DNA of 64,000 nt, taken from assembly GCF_963169125.1 (NCBI RefSeq), contig NC_084795.1, positions 261,573,042-261,637,041 of the forward strand, given 5' to 3'. The notes under the pieces are model-generated. The model saw only the letters and a list, made by a program, of their open reading frames with translations. It was not told the origin of the DNA and did no database searches. Positions within the stretch are counted from its first letter, which is position 1. Each line of letters begins with the position of its first letter. The translations under genes and the position numbers were made by a program. Positions 24,141 to 35,344 of this stretch are shown here, one piece after another. Source of the stretch: Humulus lupulus (taxonomy: Eukaryota; Streptophyta; Magnoliopsida; Rosales; Cannabaceae).

Positions 24141-24145
24141 GTAAA

Positions 24146-25379
24146 ATGTAAAAAGACTAAGTTTCAATGGAGATCCTCCTCAACTTAAGAGCTCTTCCTT
24201 CTTGACAAAGTCGAATTTGTCATATTTGGTTGGAAAAGTCAAAGCTCTACATACATTTAAATTCATAGAATTCTCTTGATCTGTATGAATGTGATTGTAG
24301 TATGTGGAATGTTATAAGTTTAATACTATGCAGCTGCTGTGTTTTTGTATTCGTCGTAATTACGCAAGATTAATAGTTGGTTTTTTTTTTTTTTTTTGAA
24401 GAGTTGTTGATTAGTGAATGGTCTATAAATTAAAGTCTCGTGCTTTAATTTTTTCAAAGGAAAGTCTATAAATTTATTAAAAACATAAGAAATTAATAGA
24501 AAATTACTTGAATATATAAAATGATACATGATATTAAAAATAATTACAAATTAAAATAACTAAGGGAAAAACAATTACATATATATCTTTCTTTTACTAT
24601 AACTAATTAGTAACCACTTTCATATACCCAATTTATAAATAATTACATTTTTAGGGGGAAAACTCAATTTTTGAAACAATGCAATACTTTTGTAACAAAT
24701 TCCACAAATTGGAGGTTGAACCCCTCGAGGGTGGGTATTTGTAAACTCAATGTGTAAAAAGAGAGTGAAAGTAGGATTTTTTTTATAAAAATAGCCACCT
24801 TAGGAGTAGGTTGTATCGATACCACATTTGAGCTCAAATAGCTTTTGGTGGTGCTGGAATTTTTTTTCAAAGTGGTGGATAGACCCATAAACTCATTAAA
24901 AAACAACGATGGATAGTCGGATTTCTAATATAAAATACAATATTGATGTATTTGGTATTTTTGTAATTAAAGTTGCAGCCTTATATTTGTTAATATAATG
25001 TTAAAAGCATTAGAAGATGTAAATATTCTATGTATAAACTTGTAAAGTTGTGCCTAATTTTCAATTAAATCCTGTTGGGCTATAGATATTTACCAGCTCA
25101 TTGACTCCTCCACAAAAATATAAATAACAGTGGCTAAACATATTTAGAATTGTAATTTTTGAATCTGAGCTAGTTTGTTGAAATAATTGACTCATCGAGT
25201 GATATAACTGAGCCAAACATTAGAGATAGAGAGAACTAAAAGAACTTGTTAGTTTACAAAACTCAGCAAGTTAATAAACACATCTAATATTTCGGGAGAA
25301 ACTATTTAAAAAATGGAACTTTAATGATAAGCTGGTTAAGAGAAAACACATAAATAAGAACCTCCCGCAAAATGCTATT
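24146..25379. other. Intergenic DNA, no gene recognised
   Basis: AT-rich, with a 19-base T run near 24380. Short frames only, with no TE termini or recognisable domains. Confidence 0.5.
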
Positions 25380-25500
25380 TGTGTTAAATTTTCTCTCCTT
25401 TCATCTATGGGCTTGGCCCATCTTCTAACTTGAACGCTTGTACTGGTTGCTAAGCCCATTTGAATAAGACCCCAAACAGCAAAAAGGCTTTCTCTATAAT
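25380..25500. promoter_or_regulatory. Site II-type palindrome block, related to 29970-30055
   Basis: Positions 25407-25421 read atgggcttggcccat, a palindrome of two TGGGC site II elements. These are common in promoters of plant ribosomal and mitochondrial protein genes. The identical 15-mer sits at 29975-29989, and about 70 bp after each copy remain loosely similar. No gene start follows here, so this may be a duplicated promoter fragment. Confidence 0.4.
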
Positions 25501-25756
25501 ATTAGCACAAAAGAATTGATAGAAATTAAAAAAAAAAAAGAGAAGTTTACATTGAGAAAAATAACTTAGTTATTATATTTTGAGAATTTTTCAAAAATAT
25601 GTTTTTTATACTATTAATGTGCAAAAATATGAGAATTATACTTTTCTTAATTTGTATGGGAAAATTTATTAAACATAAAATTAAAGTATGGAAAATATAA
25701 TTAGCAACTAACTAAAATATAGAAATGGCACATTTTTTATCATAGTTATATTTTCT

Positions 25757-26290
25757 TTGATTTTGAAAATGATTTTTTTTTTCATTTTTTTTTCCCTTCA
25801 TTTTTTAGTTATTTTTTCTTTTTTTTTCCTTACTTATTTTTTCTTCCATTTTTTCATTTTTTTCTACCAATTTTTTCATTTATCCTTTTTTTTGCATCCA
25901 TTTTTCCATTCTTCTTCTTCATTTTTATTAATTTATCTATTTTTTTTATTTCATTTGTATTGTTTTGTTTTTTTCATATTTTTTCAGTTTTTTTTCCTTT
26001 TTTTCATTTTTTTCCTTCTATTTTTCTTCATTTTTGTATTTATTATTTTCTCCTCCCATTTTTTTTTCTTTCTTCACACATATGAGCTTTTTTTTTTCTT
26101 TTGTTCTACCAAATTTATCATTCATTTTTTTCTTTCCATTTTTCCATTATTTTTCTTTTTCTTCTTCTTTTCATTTTTATTCATTCATCTATTTTTCCGT
26201 TTTTTCACACATATTTCAACATTACATAATTATTTTACTATGTTTTATTTATTATATTTTATTATTATAATTTTTTTATAGTTTTTTTTA
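25757..26290 (+). repeat. Polypyrimidine (T-rich, C-interrupted) tract
   Basis: About 530 bp consist mainly of T with scattered C and few purines (cattttttttc-like units). The open frame across it encodes only Phe/Leu/Ser strings and is a composition artefact. A tract with such strand asymmetry could form triplex (H-) DNA and is prone to slippage. Confidence 0.85.
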
Positions 26291-26369
26291 CTATATGTAA
26301 AAAAAAATTCAAATCAATTTTTTCAGCATTTTCTTTTTACTGTAACTCTTACAAGAGCACCGAAATTCG

Positions 26370-28090
26370 GATAGAAAACTAATAAAAATATGAAAACGTG
26401 AATGGGTAACTAGATACCCTGATGGGAACATTCAAATCTAAAAAAAAAATTATATGAAGAAGATGGTAGAGAAGGAAAAGGGGGTGGATTTGATTTTTTT
26501 TTCTATCTTCAAATTTGTGGAAACTGGTTACCTTCCCGTTATTTGTGTGTATATTTCTGGGGGGTAACTGGTTACATTCACGTTTTTTGTATGTATATTT
26601 CTGGGGGTGACTAGTTACCTTCATGTTATGATGTGTGTGTATAATTATGAGTTCTTTATGGTAACTTGTTACCTATGTTACTAAAATCATAGTTACTTTT
26701 TCCTTTTTTTAATGAAGTGTTCTTCCTCTTTTTCATTCAGATTTGATGTTTCTTTTCATATTTAATATGAGTAACCCGTCACCCCTCTTATGGTAACTGG
26801 TTTCCCCTCTTATGGCAGAAGGTTACTCCTCTCAGAGTAACTAGTTACTCTTCCTGGTACATGTTATTTAATCTAGTTCTAGGATTTTTTTTTACTTAAT
26901 TGTCAAAGATCATTCAACTAACTGGTTACCTTACCCAGGATTTGAAAAAAGAAACGTACAATATAAAAATAAAGGAAAATGTTTATAATAAATAAAAAAT
27001 AATAAACACAATTCATATCACAAAAAAATAAAAATAATAATTGCAAAAACAACCAAAGAAAAATTCAATATAAAATTAGTTATATAAAAATAATACAAAA
27101 TAAAAACAAATAAGCTAAAAAAAAAATAATAAAATTACAAACATACCCTTCCAAGTTAATAAAACTTGATTAAGAGTAAAACTATGACATAAACCAACTT
27201 TTATACAAAAATATGAGAAAATAAATGTATAAAAGTGAAAAATCTTTAAAAAAAAAAAGCCATAAATAAACTTTTTTTTTTTTAAAAAAAAACCATATTT
27301 TTGCACACTTTATTAAAAATCTCATATAAAATGTAATTTCCTCTTATATTTATGTGCATTTAACTTTTGTCATTAAATATGATAAGTTGACCCAAAAAAA
27401 AAAGTAATAAATATGACACAAAAATACAATATTCAATCTCTCCCTCCCCATCTCTTACTTTTACACCATCCTGAAACTTTTTTTTTCTTCATCTCTCCAT
27501 TCTTTTCGGTCGCGCACAGTCAGCAGCTCCATCTCCAGCGGTGTGGGGTCTTTTTATTCTTCTTTTGGTTTTGTTCTTATTATTGTTTTCCTTCTTTTTC
27601 ACATCTAATTTTGCATTTTAAATTTGAATTTTTTTTCCGGACCTAACTATAACCAGTTAGTATCACGATATGTTTAGGTTTTTTTTTTCATATCTGATTT
27701 TCTTTTTTCCAGATCTGACTAAGTAATCAAGTACCATGGCGAATGATTCCTATTTCTTTTTCAGATTTGATTTTTTTTTCAAACCTAGCTATAACCAATT
27801 ACGATAACGATCAATTTATATATGATTTTTTTCACACCTGACTAAGTAACTAGGTACCATAGCGATTGATTCCTTTTCTTTAGACCTAATTGTGACCAGT
27901 TATGATAAAGATCAGTTTAGATATTTTTTTTTGTTTAGATGTCATTTTCTTTTTTCGCACTTGACTAAGTAGCTATGTCATGATTTTTTTCATTTCTGTT
28001 TTTCTTTTTTTAGACCTAGTTAAGTAAATAATTACCATCACATCACTAAAAAATAAATACTATTTTGGTTACCACCTTAACACTATAAAA
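26370..28090. repeat. Diverged array with recurring GGTAACTGGTTACC-type palindromes
   Basis: The motif recurs about 16 times, for example ggtaactggttac (26562), gtgactagttacc (26602), ggtaacttgttacc (26660), gtaactagttac (26838) and aactaggtacc (27847). From about 27635 to 28050 the copies form a loose tandem repeat of 105-140 bp. Each unit has a T-rich spacer, a gacctaactataaccagtta block and a gactaagtaactaggtacc block. Another copy (agtaaccggttacta) lies at 28917, beyond the solo LTR, so the array predates that insertion. No coding is evident. The CT-rich stretch at 27430-27560 resembles a 5' leader but leads to no gene. Confidence 0.7.
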
Positions 28091-28106
28091 ATTATACAAA
28101 ACAATT

Positions 28107-28906
28107 TGTTGACGCCGTTTTTCGTCAAACAGTGAAAGAAGAGCACATAAACAATAGTTGATAATGGCCAATTCAAATAAAACAATGTAAACACACGATT
28201 TTTACGTGGTTCAGCAGTTAAATCTGCCTAATCCACGAGTCTCTGTTATTAATACTCAAGATTATCTCTGAGAATTCTTCAAGAATAAATTCTCCAGAGT
28301 TTTCTCTCAAGGATCAGAATTTCGGTCCTTTACAATGGTGCATGGCCTCTCTATTTATAGAGAAGGCTGCAGAATACTATCCCACGTATTTTTGGTAGTT
28401 ACTCTTTTTGTATAAATAAAATAAATGGCTTTAAATGCCTATAATCAGATATAAAAGGAAATGTCCCCTGAAGACCAGGAAACGTATAACTGACCAAATA
28501 ATATCCCACGATTCTAGGGGATTTACAATAATAAATGAGGATTACATCTCATATTTATAACACTTGTAGATATTCAAGGTAGTTATCGCGTATCTCTAAG
28601 GCTTTAGCTTCCCAGGTTTCCCGTCATCTATCGAGCTAGAAACATCTCCCGAGGCCACATGGCTTTCGAGATCGTACGTGCGTCGAGCTCGGGGCTCCTG
28701 ATCCGAAGTTGTCCTTGAAGATGAGTGTGTTCCCGGAGCTATCTTTCGAGATCATGAATATTTCGAGGTCACCATACTCGAGGTCGTCTATATCCTGCAA
28801 GCTCGACATACAATCCTGGAGCATGTTTCCAACCTTATGAGTCCACTTATTTGTGAATCCAACTTTCGAGGTCATAATTAACATAGCTCGAAATCTTGGT
28901 GTAACA
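28107..28906 (-). mobile_element. Solo gypsy LTR
   Basis: An 800-bp LTR running TGTTGACGCCG...GTGTAACA on the plus strand, with the perfect target duplication CAATT at 28102-28106 and 28907-28911. There is no internal region, so LTR-LTR recombination removed the rest. It belongs to the same family as 33523-34355, sharing the gacgccgtttttcgtcaa tip, the acgtggttcagcagtta block, the cctgaagaccagg block and the tctatttatagaga TATA region. Its own orientation follows that relative. An 82-codon frame inside is not a gene. Confidence 0.93.
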
Positions 28907-28911
28907 CAATT

Positions 28912-29344
28912 GATAGTAGTAACCGGTTACTACCACATAAATTTTTAACAAAATTATTCAAAAAAAAACATGGTAAAGAAAAATAAAATCCCCAAATTAT
29001 ATGGAAAAAACCCATAACGATATAAAAAAAATAAAAAGCCATAAAAATACACAAAATTAAAAATCCCATATTTATCAAAGTTGATGAAAAAAAACCTCAT
29101 TTCATGTAATTTCCTCTTAAAAAAACTAATGATTAAGAAAATACACTTGTTGTTAATATAAAAGTTTAAGATAATGAAGTGTCACTTCTATGTTTGTATA
29201 ATAGTAAATGATCAAGTTGATAAATTGATGAGAACATGTTGAGAAACTCATATACCAAAACTAATAATATATTATATATCATATCAGTTTATGTGATAAA
29301 TCGAAATAAGATCATTCACTAAAACTCTCCCCATTAAAATATAC
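28912..29344. other. Intergenic DNA
   Basis: Holds one more GGTAACC-type palindrome at 28917 and otherwise AT-rich sequence. No gene was seen. Confidence 0.5.
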
Positions 29345-29785
29345 AAAATTTACATTTTTTTTTTTTGAAAAACCCCAAGAATCATCTTTCAAGCAATGAG
29401 CTTAAAGAAAATGTGAAGGGAGACTGATTGTATTAATTCTTCTCATATAAAATGAGATCATGGATACAAGAAGGGTAACCAGGCCACAAAACTTTACTAA
29501 TAACTTCCGACAATACATATTTAGCTAAGGAATGGGCAACAATATTAATAGTTTTAGCACAGAAAGAAAGACTAACAGAGTGAAAAGTTGAAAAACTGAG
29601 TCGAAAATCTGCTAAGACTAACCCCAGAGAAGAAGCCAAAGGAACCTGGTTATTAAACTTCAAAACCACATTCAAAGAATCAGATTCAAACCACACATTT
29701 TGGAGACCCGATAAACGGCATTGGTTGGCAGCATGTTTTAAAGCTATAACTTTTGCTATTTCAGGAGAGAAAGTAAAATTTACAT
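29345..29785 (-). mobile_element. Very short 5'-truncated LINE copy (RNase H end)
   Basis: The perfect 11-bp target duplication aaaatttacat lies at 29345-29355 and 29775-29785. Next to the left copy is a T run, which is the poly(A) tail on the minus strand. Minus-strand translation gives IAKVIALKHAANQCRLSGLQ, then NVWFESDSLNVVLKFNN and INIVAHSLAKYVLSE. This is the C-terminal half of a plant LINE RNase H-like domain, with its ESDS and IVAHSLA motifs. About 420 bp of a roughly 6-kb element were copied. The domain is uninterrupted and better preserved than the larger LINE at 2275-11319. Confidence 0.9.
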
Positions 29786-29969
29786 CTTTTGTATATAAAA
29801 GATTACCTTTCTTTCTTTTTTTTTTTGTTGTGAAAAATGACTAATATATATTTGGTATATATTATTTGTATTTATGTATTTGAAATGAATTAAAGAGAAT
29901 GTGTTTTTTTAAAGTTTTTAAAAGATTAGGTCATGACTCATGTCGCTATATTTCGTTTTGAGAAAAAGT

Positions 29970-30172
29970 AAGCAATGGGCTTGGCCCATACTCAAACTAG
30001 AAGGCTCGTGTGGGCTGATGGGCCATTTAAACAAGAATCCGAACAAAAAGAGTAATTTGGGCTTTTAGAAGATCACATTTTGGTGCATATAAACCCAAAT
30101 GTTTCCGTCGTCTTGACTCTTCTTGCCTTGCAATTCTGCCTCTGTGTTGCTACTAGGGTTTCGCTGCTCTGG
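29970..30172 (+). promoter_or_regulatory. Probable host-gene promoter and leader start
   Basis: Several site II elements (TGGGC at 29976, GGCCCA at 29984, and more at 30013-30025) precede gcatataaaccc at 30089, a TATA-like and telo-box-like mix. Then comes a CT-rich leader with tactagggtttcgctgctctg (about 30152-30172). Site II with AAACCC/TAGGGTTT is a familiar combination in housekeeping-gene promoters. A possible donor gttata follows. No complete gene is seen downstream. Confidence 0.4.
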
Positions 30173-30640
30173 TTATATATTCTCTAATTTTCCAATATTT
30201 TTTTATCCAGAAATGAATTCTCATTCTCGAACTTTTCCATATTCTTCATTTATATCAATTAAGTAATAATCTTTGTTAAGCGCGGCCCTTAAGATCGCCT
30301 TCCTCTATAACCATGGAAGCGTGTCGAGTCATAGCTGCGCAAGAGCAATATGTTTATTTGGGAAAGTCTCTCAAGGGTTTTCCTTGACAAACCTACCCAC
30401 TTTCCCCACCTTAAAATTCTTCATTGGGCATTTACCCTTTACTTTGGATCTCAAATTTGACCATTTTCCGAACCCTTTGGGTGTTTTGGCTAATGGGAAT
30501 TTCAGGTCTTCAGAGTTACACTTGTGAAATGCCTTTTATTTTGAAGTGGCAACATTTCTTTCTTACACAAATTTGAATTATATTTTAGTGATTTGTTGAT
30601 TTTGTTTTGTTGGGTTTGGCTTTTGCAAGAATGATGATTC
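30173..30640 (+). pseudogene. Possible truncated host-gene 5' end, function unknown
   Basis: Downstream of the promoter-like block, an 84-codon frame (30273-30527) starts with a non-ATG codon and reads HGSVSSHSCARAIC, a Ser/Arg-rich opening that could be an organelle-targeting peptide. A separate ATG at 30312 in another frame stops after 24 codons. The frame ends without a recognised domain. It could be a first exon whose remainder was lost or displaced, or chance. I do not recognise the protein. Confidence 0.25.
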
Positions 30641-31393
30641 AATTAGATGTGTGAAAAGGAGAATATAAACTCCTTTTATGAACTCAAATATTTGAGGCAT
30701 TTGGAACTGTCTGACTTGCTTGCCGCAACACTCATTTGGAACTCTTTTTGTTTTGTTTGGGTTGCGATGTTGATTTTAACATATAACTTCTGTAATCAAA
30801 ACTAAAAGGATTATAAGCAAACTTCACTGCTAAAATATTGAAAATGGCATTTTGTGGTTTAGATTTTTGGTCCAATACATAAACTTAATCTTTATGTTGT
30901 TTGTTGATCCTTAAAAGCACAGCTTAACTGATTAAACACTAGATCTTACCCCTATCTTTTTCTTTTGAAAACGAAAAGTCGTAGGTGTAAAAGGACATGC
31001 AGGCAGCATTTAAATAATGAAGCTTTGAAGTAATGAAGATTGATGATAATTTAGAACTATAACGTCAATCATTCATCATCTTTTCCCTTAGTACAACGCT
31101 TCTGCCTATTTATTACATTAGGCGATTTAAAATTTTTGCAACCGCCCAATGTAATTTGATCTCCTCCCACCCAATTAAGAGTTTGTTTAATTTTTTTTAA
31201 AAAAATACATATTTATACAATTATTAATAATAAAATTGAATTTAAATTAAATATAAAAAAATCCCAAGTTTCAAAGTGATAAGTTACAAATTCAAACTAA
31301 AAATAGGAAAATTAATAAAAAAAATTTGTGAAAAATATATGTATTTTAAAAAAATTAATTTTAGCCATAATTGGGTTGGAGTCTAATTTTTGT
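30641..31393. other. Intergenic or intron-like DNA
   Basis: No exon, TE terminus or repeat array could be supported. It is AT-rich. Confidence 0.45.
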
Positions 31394-31396
31394 TAA

Positions 31397-31571
31397 GAGC
31401 AAGTTTAATGGTAACATCACTTTTGGTTGCTAAAGTATATAAGGCAACATTGCATGGCAGTGGCAACGTTGCTAAGTCTCACAATTTATAAAAAAATTTA
31501 GTAGTCACGTTGGCATTAATCTGACAAAAGTGAGTCAAGGTACTCATGTAGCTATTGCATTAAAGATGTTC
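31397..31571. mobile_element. Tourist-like MITE
   Basis: A 175-bp element flanked by the 3-bp duplication TAA (31394-31396 and 31572-31574). The tips pair as GAGCAAGTTTAATGG against GAACATCTTTAATGC on the minus strand. Size, TAA target and tip sequence fit PIF/Harbinger-type MITEs. No coding. Confidence 0.65.
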
Positions 31572-31574
31572 TAA

Positions 31575-33517
31575 GGAGTATTGGCATCTAATTTTTATTA
31601 GGGATATTAGTGCCTAAAATATCTTGTCATTCAAGTACTTAAATGTCTAGCAGTTTGGTAGCTAAGATTTAATTATATAATTTTGGAAACTTAAAATATG
31701 TGGATCCGTTGGTAAGTTGTTTTCTAAAACTCATTTTAAATCTGGGATATTAGTTTCATCTAGTAAAATGGAAAACAAATTTGTGGGCCCCTCGTGTATT
31801 TGTTTACTTTTTTGTTGTTAATTATTATAATAATTATAATATGTTGGATTAAACCTGTCACATAATATATTTAAGTCTTCTTATATATATATATACTAGA
31901 TATAAGTAGCGTAAAATGCATATTTCTGTTATTTTATTTATAAAATTTATTAATTATTTGTATTAAATTTATATTAATGTCATATAAATTTTAAATAAAT
32001 ATCCTGTTTTAATTAAATAATTTATTTATTTATTTTAAGTTTATGTTTGTTTTAGTTTTTGAATCTAGGATTGACAATAAAAGATTATATATTATATGTT
32101 TAAATTTAAGTTTCTTGGTAGTTTTTTTTAAAAAGTAATTGGTTGCTAATTGACAGTAGATTATATTATATGTTTAATATGATATTATTCTAATGAGTGA
32201 GTTTAAGTTTAATTAAATTTTATTTAAGTTATAAAACATATGATTTTATTATTTTAAAATAATTATCATTGTAAAATATTTAAATAATATCATATTTTAA
32301 TTTATTTAATTGTTTATTATTTTTAAATAATTATTATTGTAAAATATCTCAAAAATATCATATTTTAATTTATTTAATTATTTATTATTCTTAAATAATT
32401 ATCAACGTAAAATATCTCAAAAATATCCTATTTTGATTTTTTTAATTTTTTATTTTATTTTATTTAAGTTTAAGTGATGTTTACAAACTACCGTTAAATA
32501 TAAGAATATTTTGTTAAATTTAATATTAAAAAAAATAAAAAACTGTTAAAACCAAGAATTTTTGTTATCTACACACTTATTATATAGAAGATGTATATTT
32601 ATAAATATTGTGTAATCTTTTTCTATTCATGAATGAAACAAAAATTGTGTTCTAATATAATTAATAAATCATTTTTGGATAAATAAAATGAAACTTTGAA
32701 TTCCAATTAATATCATTATAAAAATCCAAAATTAGTTTGCAAGATTAAACAATGATGCAATTGATTTTATTAAAAAAAAACTTAAAATATGTAAAAGAAA
32801 ATGTGTCACAACTAACAACCTGATTTTATAATGAACTTTTTTTCATATTAAATTGAACTCTATTTTTTATTATTAATTCTAAACAAGAAATAAAAAATCT
32901 TGTGAAATTTTTTAACTTACAAATTAAAATAACTTAGTTAATTGAAACAAATTTAACTTTAATTAAAAAAAACTATATGAATAAATTATTATTATTATTA
33001 TGAATTTAATGTTTTAATTTTAATTTAACTAAAATAATTTTCTTCATATTTTGTTTTTGTTGTATTTTTCAGATTTTATATTAATCACATATTTTGTTTT
33101 AAAACTTAAAAATAGTTTACAGATATTGAATCAATCACAATTTCAAAAACATATTTTCAGATACAAAATCCAAATTTTCATTTCAACATCACACTTTTTA
33201 AAAATATAGTTTTCTAATCGCGAACCAATGCGACTCTAAGTTATGTTTACGGAATAAATACATTTAGTAATAGGAATCATATCTTGCCATCATTCACTTT
33301 CATTTGTTTACTTTTATTTAGTAATAGGAATACTTTATGTGGGCCACATGAATTTAGGAGAAAACAATAAAAATGTTTTCCTTTCTATTTTATTAAGTAA
33401 TCACATTACAAGTCAATGACTTTTATTTAATTCAATATATTTTTTATTTTTAAAAATTAATAGACAAATTTACCCTTACACAATCTTTTTTTTTTAAAAA
33501 TCTTTTTTTTTTATAAA
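31575..33517. other. Intergenic AT-rich DNA
   Basis: No gene found. It contains the tandem array at 32245-32450 and TA simple repeats near 31880. Stretches such as ttttttaaaa at 33486-33510 directly precede the LTR at 33523. Confidence 0.5.
32245..32450. repeat. Tandem repeat, about 68-bp unit, 3 copies
   Basis: Units begin near 32245, 32313 and 32381 with tttattattnttaaataatta. Each continues to a gtaaaatatctcaaaaatatc-like block. Nearly pure A/T. Confidence 0.7.
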
Positions 33518-33522
33518 GGGCA

Positions 33523-34355
33523 TGTTGACGCCGTTTTTCGTCAACTTAAAATGTAGAGCACGTAAACAATAAAAACTATAGCAAAGAAGAATAATACAGT
33601 AGAACAATAAGGCTTTTTTACGTGGTTCAGCAGTTAATTCTACCTAGTCCATGAGTCTTTTTTATTAGGACTTTGGAGTTTTATGGAATTCCTTCAAGGA
33701 TAAATTCTCCAGAAATTCTCTTAAGATCACAAAAATTCGGTCATTTTCAAGTGTTCATGACTTCTCTATTTATAGAGAGTTCTTAGAGTTCGTTCTCACA
33801 TATTTCGGGAAGATACTCTTCTTCATTAATGGGAATAATGAAATTAAATTATGTAACTCCTATATACAAGAAAACGTCCCCTGAAGACCAGGGGCGTATA
33901 ACCGACTAGTTAATATCCCTTTATTGTAGGGAAGTTACAACAATAAATATCTCTTGAATGCATGGACTGCGTCTCATCAGATGACTCACTAAGTTGTTCG
34001 AGGTCAGCAATCAGCCTCATGTCAGTCTGGGTCTCTGAGTAAATCACGAGCTGTATTACTTTCCCCAAGGCCAGCTTGGAGCGGGTAAATACCACCGAGG
34101 CCGCCTCATTCTGGGCTCACACCCATACCAAGCTCGAGCCACTTTGATCCAAGGATACCCGACAATGGATATACTCCGATGTTGTGTCTTTCGAGCTTAG
34201 AAAGGACTTCGAGGCTACCTATCTTCGAGGTTGCCACATTGCTTCGAAGGTTTGGCGTCTAGATCACGAACATGTATTTTAGCTATCGCGAGCTCACACC
34301 TGACGAATCCAGCTTTCGAGGTCACGACCTCAGGTCTCGAAATTTGGGTGTAACA
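33523..34355 (-). repeat. Gypsy LTR, minus orientation, next to the accessory gene
   Basis: An 833-bp LTR, TGTTGACGCC...TGTAACA on the plus strand. Two signs give minus orientation. A purine run lies immediately inside (see 34356-34372), and the TATA-like CTATAAATAGAGA sits on the minus strand near 33767-33779, with the acgtggttcagcagttaa block downstream in that reading. The plus-strand reading has no tRNA-type PBS after the LTR, since no TGG follows. It therefore looks like the 3' LTR of a minus-strand element, while the gag-pol further right is on the plus strand. The left flank gggca has no identified partner. Confidence 0.85.
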
Positions 34356-34372
34356 TTTTGCCCCCTCAAAAG
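34356..34372 (-). other. Polypurine tract adjoining the gypsy LTR
   Basis: The minus strand reads CTTTTGAGGGGGCAAAA directly before the LTR start TGTTACACC. This is a strong plus-strand-primer signature and the main evidence for LTR orientation. Confidence 0.75.
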
Positions 34373-34629
34373 TATTAGTTCGAATCCTATGAGAAGGAAA
34401 CTTTTGAACTACTTTATTCGGGAATCGCTCCGTCACACATACTCGAGTATGGACACGCGCCAACTAGGTATTGCTCACTCAATGTACTTGAGTTCCTTGG
34501 AAACCAGCCCATGATCGTTCGCCTGCTACCTTTATGGTACCATCATGTCACTTATCCCTGGCCATCGGATTTGATACGGAATCTGGCCAATGGCCCAGAT
34601 TAATCCAGCCTTTCGCATTTTCATGGGCT

Positions 34630-34637
34630 TATAAATT
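34630..34637 (+). promoter_or_regulatory. TATA box of the plus-strand accessory gene
   Basis: TATAAATT lies in a GC-richer context (gggcttataaattggaccc). It is about 30 bp ahead of a CT-rich leader and 200 bp ahead of a consensus splice donor. It points away from the LTR, so the gene probably has its own promoter. Confidence 0.55.
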
Positions 34638-34664
34638 GGACCCCAGTCGTCTTCTTCCTTTACT

Positions 34665-35344
34665 CTCACGTTCATTTCAGAGAGAAAAAAGGAAGAAGGA
34701 AAAACCAGAACCCTCCTTGCCCATTTCTTGCATGTTCTCGAAGCCGAGTAGACAAAGTAACATTGGAATCTTTGACTCAGTGAGGTCGTACTTGCAACCG
34801 CTCGTTCGCTCATCCATTTCTCTATTTCATCCGATCACATTGTGTAAGTATCAGTTCATGGCTTCTTTGCGTTACGTATATACATTTTTTTTTCTTTTTA
34901 TGCACGCTTATGCTTCTGTTGCATCGTAGGCATTATGATTTATTCTCGTCCCTTTTATCAATCCACTAGTTTAATCGCACTAGTATTAGATTCAAACCCA
35001 GCTTCTGCGAAAAAGGGTCCAAAAATGGTTCCCTTTTTTTTTGGGTTTTTAGAAGCCGTATCTTGCACACGAAGGTATCAGGTACAAAATTAGGGTCTAC
35101 CTTTAAGGAATGCATGATTCCCAAAAATATCACCTTTTCAATAACCGCCACCTTTCTTTGCTAATATTTCAGGATTTCCCATGACAAATCCACCTTCCTA
35201 TCCTTCGGTGGAACACACGCTCTGGGACTGGTCTCGTCTCCTTTGGATCGAGCTTGACTTGTAGTCTCGATCATTCGAGCTTAGGTGCTATTTATCTCTG
35301 TACTTCTTGCTTTTTTGGCCCTCACCTTTTTAATTTCTTGTTAG
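34665..35344 (+). other. 5' leader with intron of the accessory gene
   Basis: A CT-rich leader runs to ttgt|gtaagtatc, with the donor GT at 34844-34845. The intron would end at tttcttgttag (AG at 35343-35344), directly before the ATG at 35345. A leader intron ending at the start codon is common in plant genes. No long frame lies between. Confidence 0.5.

Noticed and set aside
25757..26281. 174-codon open frame rich in Phe and Leu, membrane-protein-like
   Set aside because: It is the translation of a polypyrimidine tract. Another frame over the same bases is also open and Phe-rich, so this is a composition artefact.
34356..34372. A PBS after the gypsy LTR on the plus strand
   Set aside because: No TGG or other match to a tRNA 3' end. 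The sequence reads instead as a polypurine tract on the minus strand.
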